This document shows positions 13,024 through 24,100 of a stretch of DNA of 64,000 bases, in pieces. The position numbers and the translations under genes are program-made. This DNA comes from Acestrorhynchus altus (Eukaryota; Chordata; Actinopteri; Characiformes; Acestrorhynchidae): NCBI GenBank assembly GCA_034509495.1, contig CM067503.1, positions 9,043,540 through 9,107,539 of the forward strand, read 5' to 3'. The notes beneath the pieces are model-generated. The model was not told the DNA's origin, made no database searches, and worked only from the letters and a program-made list of their open reading frames with translations. The stretch's first letter is position 1, and each line of letters opens with the position of its first letter.

Positions 13024-16000
13024 TCCCATAAATCAAAATCCAATAAATCAGTTATAATGAAATATTTGATGCATGGAAAAGCTGAGAATAGGTACCTGGT
13101 GAAGACTTTGTGTTTGTGAATACAGTCCTTGGAGTGAACCCAAAGTAAATACATCTAGAGAGAGAGAGAGAGAGTGTTTGTGAATACAGTCCTTGGAGTG
13201 AACCTACAGTAAATACAGAGAGAGAGAGAGAGAGAGGGTTGGGTGGTGGAGAAATATGAGCCCCATGGGTTGTACACTACAGGCTGTAATGAATAAGTTG
13301 GGCTAATATAAGTCGGGTCCTGGTAACAACACATATACAAATCCACTCAGTGCTCCTGCCCACCTGGAACCCATCTAGCCCACATTCCACCTGTGAGCCC
13401 CACATGTTTGTATGCTTTTAACAAATGCTTTACTTTAAAAGCACATACTGCAATGTTCATTTAAGAATGAACTGGAAACTGAAAAGCTTCTAGAAAACTT
13501 TCTCATACTGTTTACCTGTATCTCTGATTTTCTCCTGTTGACATTGTGAATCTCTTAGTTGTTCTTTCAGACACAAGGTGTATTTACTTAATAATAAAGT
13601 GTCATGTACAACATGAAACCTTATAAAGCCCTGAAACTAAAGTAAATGTTCCTGAGGACACCTTTTATTGAACTGATTATTGAACAGAACATATATACAT
13701 TGATCTTATATCAACTTCCATAACAGGTTGACAGTAACCCTGTAACTCAATAGCTGTTAATATGTTAACAGCAGGAAAAGACAGACCGGTTCTTCTGCTT
13801 TGGTAATTCAGTGCACTGCAGCTGCTTGTCTAGGTGTGGCATTATTGAGATCAACTTTACAGTGACTCATGACTGCTGAATCTTCAGGCAGGGCTCCATA
13901 GCTCAGTGGTTAGAGCACTGGTCTTGTAAACCAGGGGTCGCGAGTTCAATTCTCGCTGGGGCCTTCAAGATGCTTTTAAGCTTCAGTCTAATAAATACTT
14001 AAAAATACTAAACAATGTTAAATGTGAAGCATAATGTACAACCGTACACAAAAACAGCAATTCAGTTTGACTGTCTATATAAAATATATCTTCTATTTAT
14101 TTCTGCCATTTTTTACTTTGTAACATGTTACTCTTTTAATGTTTTATAATATAATTAGAAAATGCTCAAAACTGACTTTTTAATTTTTACTTCTGTAAAA
14201 TACAAGATAAAGATACAAGATTTTTATGATAGCATATACTTAAACATCATGTGTAGTCATATTCAGTGAGCAAAAACAGGAATCTGACAGCACAAGACAA
14301 TGATGACAGTGTGGGTTCCCACTGTTTAACCAACATTTCTTATCTTGTTTACTGAGTTAATTAATCTACAGTAAATTTAATAACAAGGTAGAAGAGTTAT
14401 ACAATAAGCACTATTAGCCCACTGTCCCATGTACACCTACATGTAACAATTTAATTATAGTTAGGATATGATTGTGACATTTGGGCTCTGGTGTAGTTTC
14501 AGAAAAATTGGGATGATAAGATGACATTGTTATTAGTAACAGACACTATTACTGTGATTAATAGTCTCATAAGTTGTGATGACATTTTATTTTGTCTGTG
14601 TTATGATATTTTATACCTTATAGTAATTACAACAACATCATTGCAACATGCTGGCTACAGACCGGATTCAGCACCACTATTGCAGGGTTTTTAAGTCAGG
14701 CCCACTGTCTACACTGACATCATGTCACATGATTTAAATGTAACACTATCCCAAGACTTTTTTCTAACATATGCTGGCAAGCAGACATTATAAAAAGAAC
14801 ACACAACCAGATTGTTTTTTGAGTATTTCAGTAATTTCACTGGTAATTTTACTAGATTGGTGGTTTGAGACATGGATTAGATCAGCCAACGATGATCTGC
14901 TGAATCATTTAACATGGAATGCATAATTTGAATAAAAAAATAAAAAAAAATATTAAACAAAGCTCAGCTTCACATAGAAGTTTGTTCATAATATTGAACA
15001 GCTTTGGCAGTGTGAATAACCATGGGTTTAATATAACCTGTAACGTGGCCTAATGTTTTGCCCATATTTTGCAAGCCTGATGATTAGAAAATGTACAGCT
15101 CCTTGACTATTATGACTGAAGGTCATAGTCTAATGATGGTGTTTTAACAGCAGGGTGACAATAGAACTATTTATCCTTGCAGAACGATGATAAAGAAATA
15201 CCACTTTTTATCTTGAAATCAATACAATAAGCAGTGAAAACAGAACTGTGGTATAGTTGCAATAATACACTTGAGGTACACCAGTGCCAATACTTCATGT
15301 TATAACACTCCCTCCCTGTGTTATTGCTCAATTACACAACAGTTAGTTCCAGACATGCACACTGATTGGTTGAAAATCATTCTATGTGTGCTGTTATTTG
15401 GCCAAAACAGCATGGTTCTCCTATCACTCCGCTGAATGGTGCTGCAAATGTGAAAACATGAATGACCTAAAACAAAAATATAAGGGTCAAGAACGATAAA
15501 AAAGACTAACGCACAATTGTGTGTGTAAGGAGCTGGAGAAGAAGCTGCTGACTGTGCAGTGAGTTAGTGTAGTTTGTTACTGTGATGTCCCAACCAGCTT
15601 CTACGAAATGCAAACATTAATACCAATCTAACATGATGCATAAAAGGAATAAAATACTCCAGGTTGTGTGTTATCATAAATAGCCCAGCTGTAATGAAGT
15701 ATGACACTAGCCTTCAGCTTGTTTGTGCTTCATCCCACGCATGCAGGTATTTCACAATAACACACTATATATACTCCCTATCATGTTCTATTACTTTATT
15801 ATATTACAGCTACATCATTATGCTGTTACAACCTTTTAAAGGTTATGATTATGTTCCTTTACCTGCAGTGCAAAGAATGGAGCCTGTATGAAGGATGAAA
15901 GGATTTGAACAAATGACCGGCACTCTCTCAACAGCAGATAGTAGCTCGCCCGGAACACACACAGCAACAAACTGAATGCTGCAAACAACATCAGCACCAC

Positions 16001-16504
16001 TGGCAGCGGAAAAACATGGATATAAACACAATATATCAACAGATTTATGTTGAAAAGAACAATAGAATCCTACTCAGAAACAGTAACAGTGGATGTTTAA
16101 GAAAGTTAGAGAGATTTCTGTAGTTTACCCATGACTGTGGTACTTCCTGCATGGTGGTCAGTGTGTGGCAGTGGGCCAGGCTGTCTTTGAGCCCACAAAA
16201 GATACCACAACATCCACAGCAAACTAATCCCCATCAGAACCAGTAGAAACAGCTCAGGCTCCTGGTGCTTAAAACCTGTAGGGTTTAAAGCATCCCCAGC
16301 CACAAGGGCACCACCAAGCAACACCACATTCAGACCCAATAGTCCAGAGATGAGCCTGTGGCCACTGCGGACTCGCTGTGGTGTGTGGTCTCTTTCTTCA
16401 TTAGTGTCCACAGCAACTTCAGAAATATCAATTTCATCCAGTCCATCAGATCGTGTCTGCATTCTGCATTCAACACCTTTTCTCTGTCTCTCTTTAAGTC
16501 TCAT
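7706..16504 (-). CDS. otop3: Otopetrin proton channel, OTOP3-like (7 coding exons)
   Basis: Otopetrins are multi-pass plasma-membrane proton channels involved in acid sensing and otolith biology. Seven exons can be joined with GT-AG sites and continuous phase: 16504-16129, 15999-15863, 13154-13096, 12967-12813, 12285-11501, 10898-10704 and 7876-7706. Together they total 1878 nt, or 625 residues plus a stop, close to the usual 560-615. Family signatures are an N-terminal SGLLGLNVVLLGGALV span, the KDCIHKH loop, YPFNMEFSLLA followed by FVMWKNVGRH, a KNPTQSLDIALL stretch, and a C-terminal LWVIPAFGAHPE, FFGF, FYRMH ending. The AVTDDSVHMEIE stretch and the PELESGL ending look more like OTOP3 than OTOP2 or OTOP1. 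The start ATG at 16504 is the first in the exon; a second in-frame ATG lies 14 codons on. Assigning the paralogue is inference. Confidence 0.88.
8400..8890. repeat. Dispersed repeat with SINE-like 3' tail (otopetrin intron 6)
   Basis: The last 70 bases (aagcacttttgtaagtcgctctgg, then gtctgctaaatgccataaatgta) match the 3' tail shared by many fish SINEs and LINEs. The preceding T/C-rich stretch has poly-T runs and no coding capacity beyond low-complexity frames. Confidence 0.6.
8950..9420 (-). mobile_element. Tc1-type transposase remnant (otopetrin intron 6)
   Basis: Minus-strand frames 9143-9373 and 8953-9171 carry Tc1 transposase words in order: ISKSLMIPQSTIKPIIK, PPKLSIQAAQRPKVALKELQ, TISCTLLRAGLYGR, VRKKPLLT and LSLPKGTWETP. 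The N-terminal helix-turn-helix and the start of the catalytic region are present but frameshifted between the two frames. Confidence 0.8.
9425..9980. other. otopetrin intron 6 sequence, nothing identified
   Basis: AT-rich sequence with no recognised repeat or exon. Confidence 0.3.
9989..10538. mobile_element. hAT-type non-autonomous element with target-site duplication
   Basis: A 550-bp element has terminal inverted repeats: the left end caggggttcttaacct pairs with the right end aggttaagaacctctg. It is flanked by 8-bp direct repeats, ctctagat at 9981-9988 and ttctagat at 10539-10546 (one mismatch). The 8-bp duplication and CAGGGGTT ends are typical of hAT elements. The inner sequence has no transposase. 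It sits in otopetrin intron 6, about 160 bp from exon 6. Confidence 0.85.
10704..10898 (-). CDS. otop3: otopetrin exon 6 (residues 505-569)
   Basis: A 195-nt phase-0 exon with donor ATCACA|GTAAGT. To stay in frame the acceptor must be the AG of CAGAG|GTG; another AG lies two bases upstream, and using it would shift the frame. It encodes a variable loop with the ETSVTPAGHDG motif, then NRKVIQELCAFLILSNIT, the start of the last span pair. Related sequences occur at 4.7 and 29.3 kb. Confidence 0.8.
11035..11100. repeat. LINE/SINE 3'-end-like fragment
   Basis: Contains the fish repeat phrase ttattgatccc-ttaggaaggtt-ccctcagggaaatt. It lies in otopetrin intron 5. Confidence 0.4.
11501..12285 (-). 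CDS. otop3: otopetrin exon 5 (residues 243-504)
   Basis: The largest exon, with acceptor GATTTTAG and donor CTCACAG|GTCAGT. It encodes the cysteine-containing loop (LCQCNASAAC), YPFNMEFSLLAGC and VMWKNVGRH, then several spans including FGPVMGLVVLLTGATVFVLY, a cytoplasmic loop, and SLDIALLVGTAMGQLFLSYL followed by QNIFIIKGLH. An opposite-strand frame at 11692-11925 is a shadow of this exon. Confidence 0.9.
12813..12967 (-). CDS. otop3: otopetrin exon 4 (residues 191-242)
   Basis: Encodes the span FGLMVILCTDVLLWFCAVTDDS and a hydrophilic extracellular loop. The acceptor TCATAAG lies directly after a (TG)n tract instead of a normal pyrimidine tract. The donor is GCTG|GTAGAT. Confidence 0.85.
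12974..13021. repeat. (CA)n microsatellite in otopetrin intron 3
   Basis: About 24 CA units. On the otopetrin (minus) strand this is a (TG)n tract ending five bases before the acceptor AG of exon 4. Confidence 0.95.
13096..13154 (-). CDS. otop3: otopetrin exon 3 (residues 172-190)
   Basis: A 59-nt exon encoding MYLLWVHSKDCIHKHKVFT, the otopetrin KDC-H loop. The acceptor tract is a (CT)n microsatellite ending CTAG; the donor is ACCAG|GTACC. A truncated tandem copy of this exon lies next to it at 13175-13216. Confidence 0.85.
13155..13236 (-). pseudogene. Truncated tandem copy of otopetrin exon 3 between (CT)n tracts
   Basis: Bases 13175-13216 repeat 13111-13152 of exon 3 with two mismatches in 42. 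On the minus strand this reads YLL, then a stop (TGG to TAG), then VHSKDCIHKH. It runs into the (CT)n acceptor tract of the true exon and has no donor site. Both copies are preceded by (CT)n tracts (13155-13174 and 13217-13236 as GA on the plus strand). Confidence 0.85.
13892..13964 (+). tRNA. tRNA-Thr (anticodon TGT)
   Basis: A complete cloverleaf. The acceptor stem GGCTCCA pairs with TGGGGCC (one G-U). The D-arm is AGCTCAGTGGTTAGAGC. The anticodon stem-loop is TGGT-CTTGTAA-ACCA with TGT at 13925-13927, and the T-arm is CGAGTTCAATTCTCG. No intron. A TTTT Pol III terminator follows at 13974-13977. It lies inside otopetrin intron 2, on the opposite strand. Confidence 0.95.
13980..15850. other. 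otopetrin intron 2 sequence, nothing identified
   Basis: Very AT-rich with no recognisable exon. Frames here are short and unsupported. Confidence 0.4.
15863..15999 (-). CDS. otop3: otopetrin exon 2 (residues 126-171)
   Basis: The acceptor is CGCTGCCAG and the donor is CTGCAG|GTAAAG. It encodes a span beginning VVLMLFAAFSLLLCVFRASYY, then an LLLREC and SFIQAPFFALQ stretch typical of otopetrins. Confidence 0.88.
16129..16504 (-). CDS. otop3: otopetrin exon 1 (residues 1-125)
   Basis: Encodes a charged cytoplasmic N-terminus and the first two membrane spans (SGLLGLNVVLLGG; LFLLVLMGISLLWMLWYLL), then the conserved HAG motif after the second span. The donor is ATGG|GTAAAC. It ends in phase 1. 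Confidence 0.85.
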
Positions 16505-16889
16505 TTCTTTCTTGTTAGAAAATCCAAAGAAAATTTTGCTGGTAATTGATGGTTACTATAGAACATCTAAACTCATAGAAGCTTACAATAACCTGATGTG
16601 TCTGCCAGTACTGATTGTAGCACCATAAAACCTCAACTGCTTAGTGAAAGTGGGCATGCTCAGTTCAAGTCATGTTTCAAGGCACATTCTGTTATAAAGA
16701 TAATCGTTATTAATGACTATCTATGGAACAAAGTTCACCGCCATGAGTGAGTAATAAAGGGGACTGATTAAGTAGAACTGATTAGAAATATGAGTCTGTG
16801 GGATAATGTTTATTGTAAACTGCTAAAATTGTGATACAAAAAACCTCAATGAGCCATATACAGTTTGGGTGAGTGGGGAACAACATAAT

Positions 16890-17420
16890 GCTTTTTTTTT
16901 TTTTTTCTTATGTCAATTGCTAGATCATCATTTTGCATATACACGCACACTTGTACTGCTAAAGAAATACGAGGCTTGTTTCCAGGTCACTTTCAACTCC
17001 ATGAATTTTCTATGGGGTTGAGGTCTGGAGACTGGCTAGGAGCCACTCCATTGCCCAAGCAGTGTGTTTGGGATCATTGTCATGCTGGTTCCATCTTCAA
17101 TGCACTCACTGATGGAATGTGGTTCTGTCTTAAAATCTCACGATACATGCATGGCCCCATTCATTCTTCCTTAACACTGATCATTTGTCCTGTCCCTTCA
17201 CAGAAAAACAGTCCCAAAGCATGATGTTTCCACCCCCATGCTTTATAATAGGTATGGTGTTCTTGGGATGCAACTCAGCATTCTTTTTCCTCCAAACACG
17301 ACAAGTTGAGTTTTTACCTAAAGGTTCTATTGTGGTTTAATCTGACCACATGATATTCCCCAAATCCTCTTCTGGATCATCCATATGCTCTCTGGCAAAC
17401 TTCAGAAGTTTATATTTATT
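16890..17420 (-). mobile_element. Tc1-like transposon remnant between otopetrin and the Ig receptor gene
   Basis: Matches a common fish Tc1-like element read on the minus strand. Recognisable words are caactccatgaattttctatggggttgagg, ttgggatcattgtcatgctggttcc, catgatgtttccacccccatg and ctctggcaaacttcag. The transposase catalytic phrase for NDPKHTA is still visible in translation, but the frame is interrupted. Confidence 0.75.
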
Positions 17421-17534
17421 ATTGTTGCACTAATATGTATATAGGTCTACTGGCATTTTGCTGTTATTTTTGAATTATGACATAGCTTGAAAGAAAGAAA
17501 AAATAAGTCATGATTAAAGTTCGTAAAAATTGTA

Positions 17535-17540
17535 TTTATT
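17535..17540 (-). promoter_or_regulatory. Candidate poly(A) signal for the Ig receptor gene
   Basis: AATAAA on the minus strand, about 570 bp beyond the stop codon. A second candidate lies at 17929-17934. Confidence 0.3.
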
Positions 17541-18104
17541 TTTTTAATCCAGAGTTCACATAACAATAGATATTGTATATCACATTTTACAATGTTAGGT
17601 CTCCAAATATATGCAAGACTATGATGCCCTGGCATCAGGCCAACAGGTTCAAACTGGTTTCATTATCAGTTTAGGCAATTTAGCACATAAAGTGAGTGAG
17701 TGAGGAGGAGAACTACACACATACCCCATTGTTACAGCATATTTAGCTATGTGGGCTGTGATCTTCTCACTTGTCTGTAACAAAATGGGATACGTGTCAT
17801 AAATGAACTGTTAATTGAACCAGGCTTGACATTGTTTTTGCTGAAAAATGATTAAACCATAAATTTACATTTGATTGCACTGTTTTGTTTAAATTAAACC
17901 ACATAACATAGGCTATACAGGTCATTGTTTTATTCATTATAATGAACTTTATATTAAAGTATAAAATGATTAAATGTTCATTGCATAGCAAATTTACTCA
18001 TTGAAAACTTAAGTTTGATTATGTAATTTAACACTGGAGATATTATAAAATCACCCACTTCTTTGCTATGAAACATATACCACTGAAAGATTACCCACCC
18101 ATGT

Positions 18105-18172
18105 TTATAATAGCAACTTACATGTGCTCATTTTCTCAGGAGCATACTGAACTAAAGAATACAGGTGAATAT
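18105..18172 (-). CDS. Ig receptor exon 8, C-terminal tail
   Basis: The acceptor has a strong pyrimidine tract (CTTTTTCTCCTTAG). It encodes DIHLYSLVQYAPEKMST and a stop six codons later. An internal GTAAGT just before the stop could instead be a donor leading to a further exon that I could not find. Confidence 0.55.
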
Positions 18173-21100
18173 CTAAGGAGAAAAAGAAGAAAAACATTCA
18201 TGGCCATGTCGAAAGATATCTGACCATTCTTGTAGTGTTTATTGTATATTATGGTTTAATTCACTTACCATTGTCTACAACTTCCTCATATTCTGTATAC
18301 TGACTCTCGAGTTCAACTGTGTGAGAAAAAGTCATCATTAGACATTAAAATATTAACTATTATCTTAAGACCACAAAACCATTAAAGCTGGGTTTTGTGG
18401 AAATCATATAGATTAATTTTGCTATTTGGGTACAAATAATGACTGTTTCATTGTCAGAACAATTTATTTAAGTAATCTTTATTCAAATACAAAAATCAAA
18501 ATATGTGCAAATGCACAAACCTACACTTGTGCATGCATTCCTTCTTCTGTTTTCTGAAACACAGACGCATTTTCACCAGTAGCACCACTAGGGCAACAAA
18601 GAGGCAGGCAAAGACTGCTGAGCCTACAGCCACCATCACAGTAAAGTTGCTGACTCCTGTCTTCTCAGTGCTGCCCACAGATTGCTCTGGATGTCTGGTT
18701 GTTGGGTGAGATTCACCTGTGATTAAACATAAATGCATGCTCATGTTACATTTTTAATCATTGTATTACTTCTCCAGGCCAGGTCCCTTTGAATCCTTTA
18801 CTAGAACCATCCTTCTGTGGAACCAAGCGATTCACAAGGAAAAGCCATTAACCTTTAGCCAGCAATATCCCTGCTGAGAAAGACAGCTTAGCCAGAAAGA
18901 CTAAGCTGGTCAACCAGCTTGACCAGCATGAGGAAGCATGACCAAAATCAAAATATAAAATACACTTTGCTGGTCAAGCTTTGGTTAACCTGCTGGCTTA
19001 GGAGCATAGGGTATGTTTTCATTTGGAACCAACTTTCCATCAATGAGTGGCTCAAACTATCCAAAACCCACTACCAACAAAAGCTGGTCTTTAGCTGCAT
19101 TTTTCAGCGGGATGGCACAGACGTGGAGAATATATTTAACTAATCAACAGTTGTTTGATTTGCTATAAGTTGCTATAATCAAATTAGGCTTAATTACAAA
19201 AACCTTTGAAACATTGTATTTTGGTTAGTTATGCTAAGTAAAATGCAAAGTATGTTTTTAAAGCTAAAAAAAATGCTGCATGTTACAATCCACTCAATAC
19301 TTACACAAATATTACTGTACAATTAGCTACCCTTACACAGAAAACTGCTGAAATGTGAACTTCCAAAGTTACCACATATACAGTAACACGAATAACATAT
19401 TTAATTATATATATTCCACCAAATTGACATAATGCAGTAGCAGTGTTCATGGCATGGAATGGAAATTAGAGATATGCTGTTCTCCCTATTAAAGTCAGTG
19501 GAGCATTAAAATGAGCATGAAGTTGTTACAAAGGATAAATTTGTTACATGATTATGGATTCCACCCAAAAGAGGAGCCTGCTCTCTAGAGATCTTATTGT
19601 ACAATTGTTATTTTCCAAATCCCAAAGGTACACGATGCCAGAACAAAAGCACACAAGAAGAAAAATCTGAATAGAATATAGAATATAGAATTCTGAATGA
19701 TCTTATTTTCTGAGTGATAAAATGGAGTTATTATACGAACACAATGTCATAAGGCAATTTTAGCAAAATAAAAAGCTTTATGATCTTTAAGGTGTTTAAA
19801 AACCAACCTGTCAAGGTAAGCTTAAATGTATAGCAGGAGAAAGCATTCACTGTAAACCAAAACCACAAAGTATCTGTGGACACGACAGGACTAATTGTCA
19901 GTGATGCATTCCCTGATGCATCCTCCACTGTTTGAACTCTCTCACACAGGGATCTCAGGGTTCTGCTGGAGTCACAGGGAGAAGGGCATTGGGTTATAGG
20001 AACTGTCTGATCTCCTTCAATGGTTCCCCAGTTGAACTGTTTGGCCTCATAATGTAGAGCAGGTGCAGAGAATTTAAACACGAATGTTGACTTCGGTATG
20101 GCTTCAAACGGGCCAATTACTTTACAGCCTGAGGACAGAGAGGAAAAAAGAGACAGAACATGTCTTTAAATCCTCAAGATTGTGATGAAGGCCTCAGTTA
20201 TGCTTATCATTAAATATAGATATAGATATGGACAAGGTTCTTCTGTCCATACTCTGCATTCATTTTGTTTGTGTATGTCCTCTGAAAGCTTACAGACACA
20301 AATGGAATGGAGCCGTGCCACTGGAAACCAAGGGGCAGTTTAAGTGAGGGAAACCTAACCACTGCTATATGGACATATTTTTTTTGTAAGCACATTAAAA
20401 TAATCTCTTCCACCATTGTCATGTTTGTACAGTAACAGGGTATCAATCTGCTTTAATGGTGTATCTTTTGAAAATAAGTAATTCAACAACAACTCTAACG
20501 TGACCAATCATTCCTCACCCAATGACATACCTTCACAAAAGTGAAAACATTAACAAAATTAATCAATCCAAAAAACTACAATTAGCAAATGTAAGGTTTT
20601 TTTGTCTAAATACACAAGCATACCGAAGGTTGTGGGACAGCAGTATGTACACTGATTATAAAGTGGCTTATTATCTTGTGGATGAGGTTGAACACTGGCC
20701 AGCGAGGCTTCAAAATGGGTGCCAGATGTATGAGACATTCCATTGCTGAAGTTGTGTTGGCATTTACTATTCCTTCATTCACAGTGTCATGTGTGTACTG
20801 GGAATTTATCTTTGCAGGTTGTGATGCTTTCTATGACATGTTCAGGTACACTTGTTGGAGCAGAAGGCCTACAGCACCTCAACTGGGCTTGTGAGGTTGC
20901 TACATGGAGCCTAGAGGACTGGTAACATGTGGCGTGGTCCACTGAGTCAATGTACCAAATGTTTTGTCCTGATGGTAGGGTTTGTGTGTGGTGAAGACCC
21001 CATGAAGCCATGCACCATTTGTCATTGAACGGACTTGTGGTGCTTCCATACTGTTAACCAGTGTCCACCACGTTTCACTGCTTGAGGACCATTTGCAGCT

Positions 21101-24100
21101 CTTTATGGACTTCATGAACCCCCATAATAATAATAATTCCAGCAGGAAAATTCACCCAGAATTGCCCAGAACTGGTTCTATGACATATTCCTGAAATACA
21201 CTTTACACTGTGGATCGAGGAATGCGAAATACCAGCACAACTTCAGAAATGGAATGGAATGCACCCACTATCATGACACACTCAAACTCAATTTGTGTAA
21301 TCTTGCCATGAGCATGCTGACTGGGGTTCATCCTCACTCACAGGATACCACCTCACAACTTATACATGTGTGGTCATTCCCATGCTGTCCCCTGAAGTAA
21401 CAACGCTTCACAATCAATTTACATACTGTTATCCCATGACTTTTGACTTTAGTGTAAATACTAATTTAATATAATGAACATGTAACATTAATTACCTTAA
21501 TTGTGTCATAGAATGTATTTTATTGTACTTTATCGATATGCAATAATGATATGCAAACATTTAAATATTTAGGCAAAAAATGCTAAAATGAGGATTTATT
21601 AGAGTATATTTTGCCTCAGAAAGAAACCAACAGCTTACAATTTTTTTGGTGGGCATGTAGAAAACCTAGTAAGAAATTCGTGTTCTTACTATATAGTGTT
21701 TATGTCCTTTCCTGTCTATTGATCAAAATAACTAAATCAGTAAATTAATGTTTTCTGAATCAATTTCTCCACATTGTTTAAAGATTCTATGACACATATG
21801 TATACATTGGCTATTATGAGATACATAGGATAGCTGTTGATTTACTTTTCAGTACTCAGTGTTTGAGTTTCATTGTTTGTCACTTTTATGTACCAGTTCC
21901 CAGTTCCTCATGACTGGAAACTATACCCGTATGAAAGGGTTTTATTCGGGGCACCTTTAGAAACCTCAAATTTTAATGGTTGTGTCAAACCACTAAAAGT
22001 GGTTGTGCATTCTGCATTCTGATTGGTCATGCATTTATGCATTTCCATGCAGCTGACTTTTAGACAGCAATAGCAAAGAACTTCCTGCACTAGAGTTTGA
22101 CTTTGTCAGTAGAACCTTTTTTAAAAGAAGAAATGAGAGCAGAGCAGCACAGATAATTCCAGTCAAAGTTGGTTTTGGAAGTTAATTTAGATATAATGAT
22201 TCATTTAAATAAACACAACTGGGTGTTTCTTACCCTTAGAGAGAGGCTGAACTGGAGGCTCACCTGAATAGGATATGAAAATAAGAAGCAAGCCGTTACA
22301 TTAACCACTAAAATTTCAGATTGGGTTGAATGGGTTTAGTTTCTTTTTCAGCACAACCTGAACATGAAGGCTTCTTGAAATAACTTTTATATAATTTGCT
22401 GAAAGGAAATGCTTAGAAACAAACCTTGGACATTTAATTTAACTTCAGAGCAGTATTTTACGTGGCCAGCTTGCACTGTACAACGATACCATGCTTGATC
22501 TGTGAGATCCACAGGACTAATAATCAGTGAACCTGTTCCTGTTGAAGGATTCTGAACAGCTCTCACTCTCTCGCAAAGAGGAGCTGTCCTGTTTTTGCCA
22601 GATGAGGGGCAGGATGGGGGACATTGGTTTATATGATCTTTTGCGTCACCATAAATAACCTCCCAAATTATCTTTGTGGGTCCTGGTTGTGGTGTAGACA
22701 CGGGGCACGTAAGTGTAACCACTGAGTTCTGCACTGCTTTAACTGGTTCCAGAATTTTACATTCTGTATAAAAGAGAGAAAACACAGCAGGAGCGTTAGT
22801 TAGCAAAGTTGGAGTAATATATTCAAAGCAATATGCAAGCCAGTATCTTACCTTTAACCTTCAAAACAATTCTCTTGGCCATTATGCAGTCTTGGTCCTT
22901 GTAGACTACACATTTATAGTGACCATCATCTGAGAAGCTCACATTATGCAGCACAAACTTTACATTGCCTGAATCTGACAGAAGAGACAATCTCTGCTGC
23001 TGTGCTGTTAGATTGATGGGGGGATATAACAGCTTGTGTGGTCCAGTGCTCTCTTGTTTGTGAAGGGTTACAATAAGAGTGTTGTTATCTGCATCGGTTG
23101 TGGAGCAGTCTAGGAAAGCAGCTTGTCCTCTGGCTCCAAAGAGATCAATCTTCTGCTCCTCACAAGACTTCTTGGCATCACCTAACAGGATATGAGAAGA
23201 GCAAACAGGAAGTCATAGTCAAAGGAAACCCTCGGAAAACAGAAGTGTTTATGCCAAAGTAAATGTACGTTTAGAGTAAATAAGCAAAACTCAAAAAATA
23301 AATTAAAAGATTACATGGACATCTTTGTCAATGTAAAGGTTCTTCACACTCACACAAACACTATATAGGCAAAGATATTGGGACACCTGCTCACGTATTC
23401 TTCAAAAACAAGGGCATTAAAAACATTTATTCTGCTTTTGTTGGATTATCTGTCTCTACTGTTCAAGGAAGATGTTCTACCTGATTTTGGAGCACTGCTA
23501 TGAGGATTTGATTGTATTCAGAAACAAGATTAGAATTATTTGAGTCAGGATGATGAATGATTACCACTCCATCTCATCCCAAAAGTATTGAATAGAGCAC
23601 AGTCATTACAGAGAGTACAATAGAAGGGCTGTCTACAAACATTTGGACACGGTATCTATTACAAACATTGGACCTAAAGAAGACCTACTCAGTCATTAAC
23701 TGAATTTACTGACATTGACTAGTGTTTTCTTATTTGGGATTAGTTCAGGGCATGAGAACAACAGGATCATCATTATAAACACAGAACTGTGAAGAATTCT
23801 GAGGTTTAATTCAGAACAATTCAGAAATATTGTTAGAACTTTGTTTGAAATTTGGATCAAATTGAGGAAAATACACAAGATATTGGTGAATGGGACCCTG
23901 CTTCTTTTAGTTTTCTTGTTGTAACACACCCATTTTGGCTCATCAGTTGATTCATTAGTTAGATCAAGTGTTTTGGAATTAGGTGAAATGCTAAAATCAG
24001 TGGGCAGTCATACTCCAAGACCAGGATTGAGAACTGTTCTCAATAGCATTGGTCAAAGCACCATTTGAAGCACCTTTGTTCTGAAGAGTTTACTTTCTGT

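Noticed and set aside
12757..13154. Long Cys-Val or Thr-His repeat frames
   Set aside because: Translated (CA)n/(TG)n microsatellite. Only the otopetrin exon parts are real.
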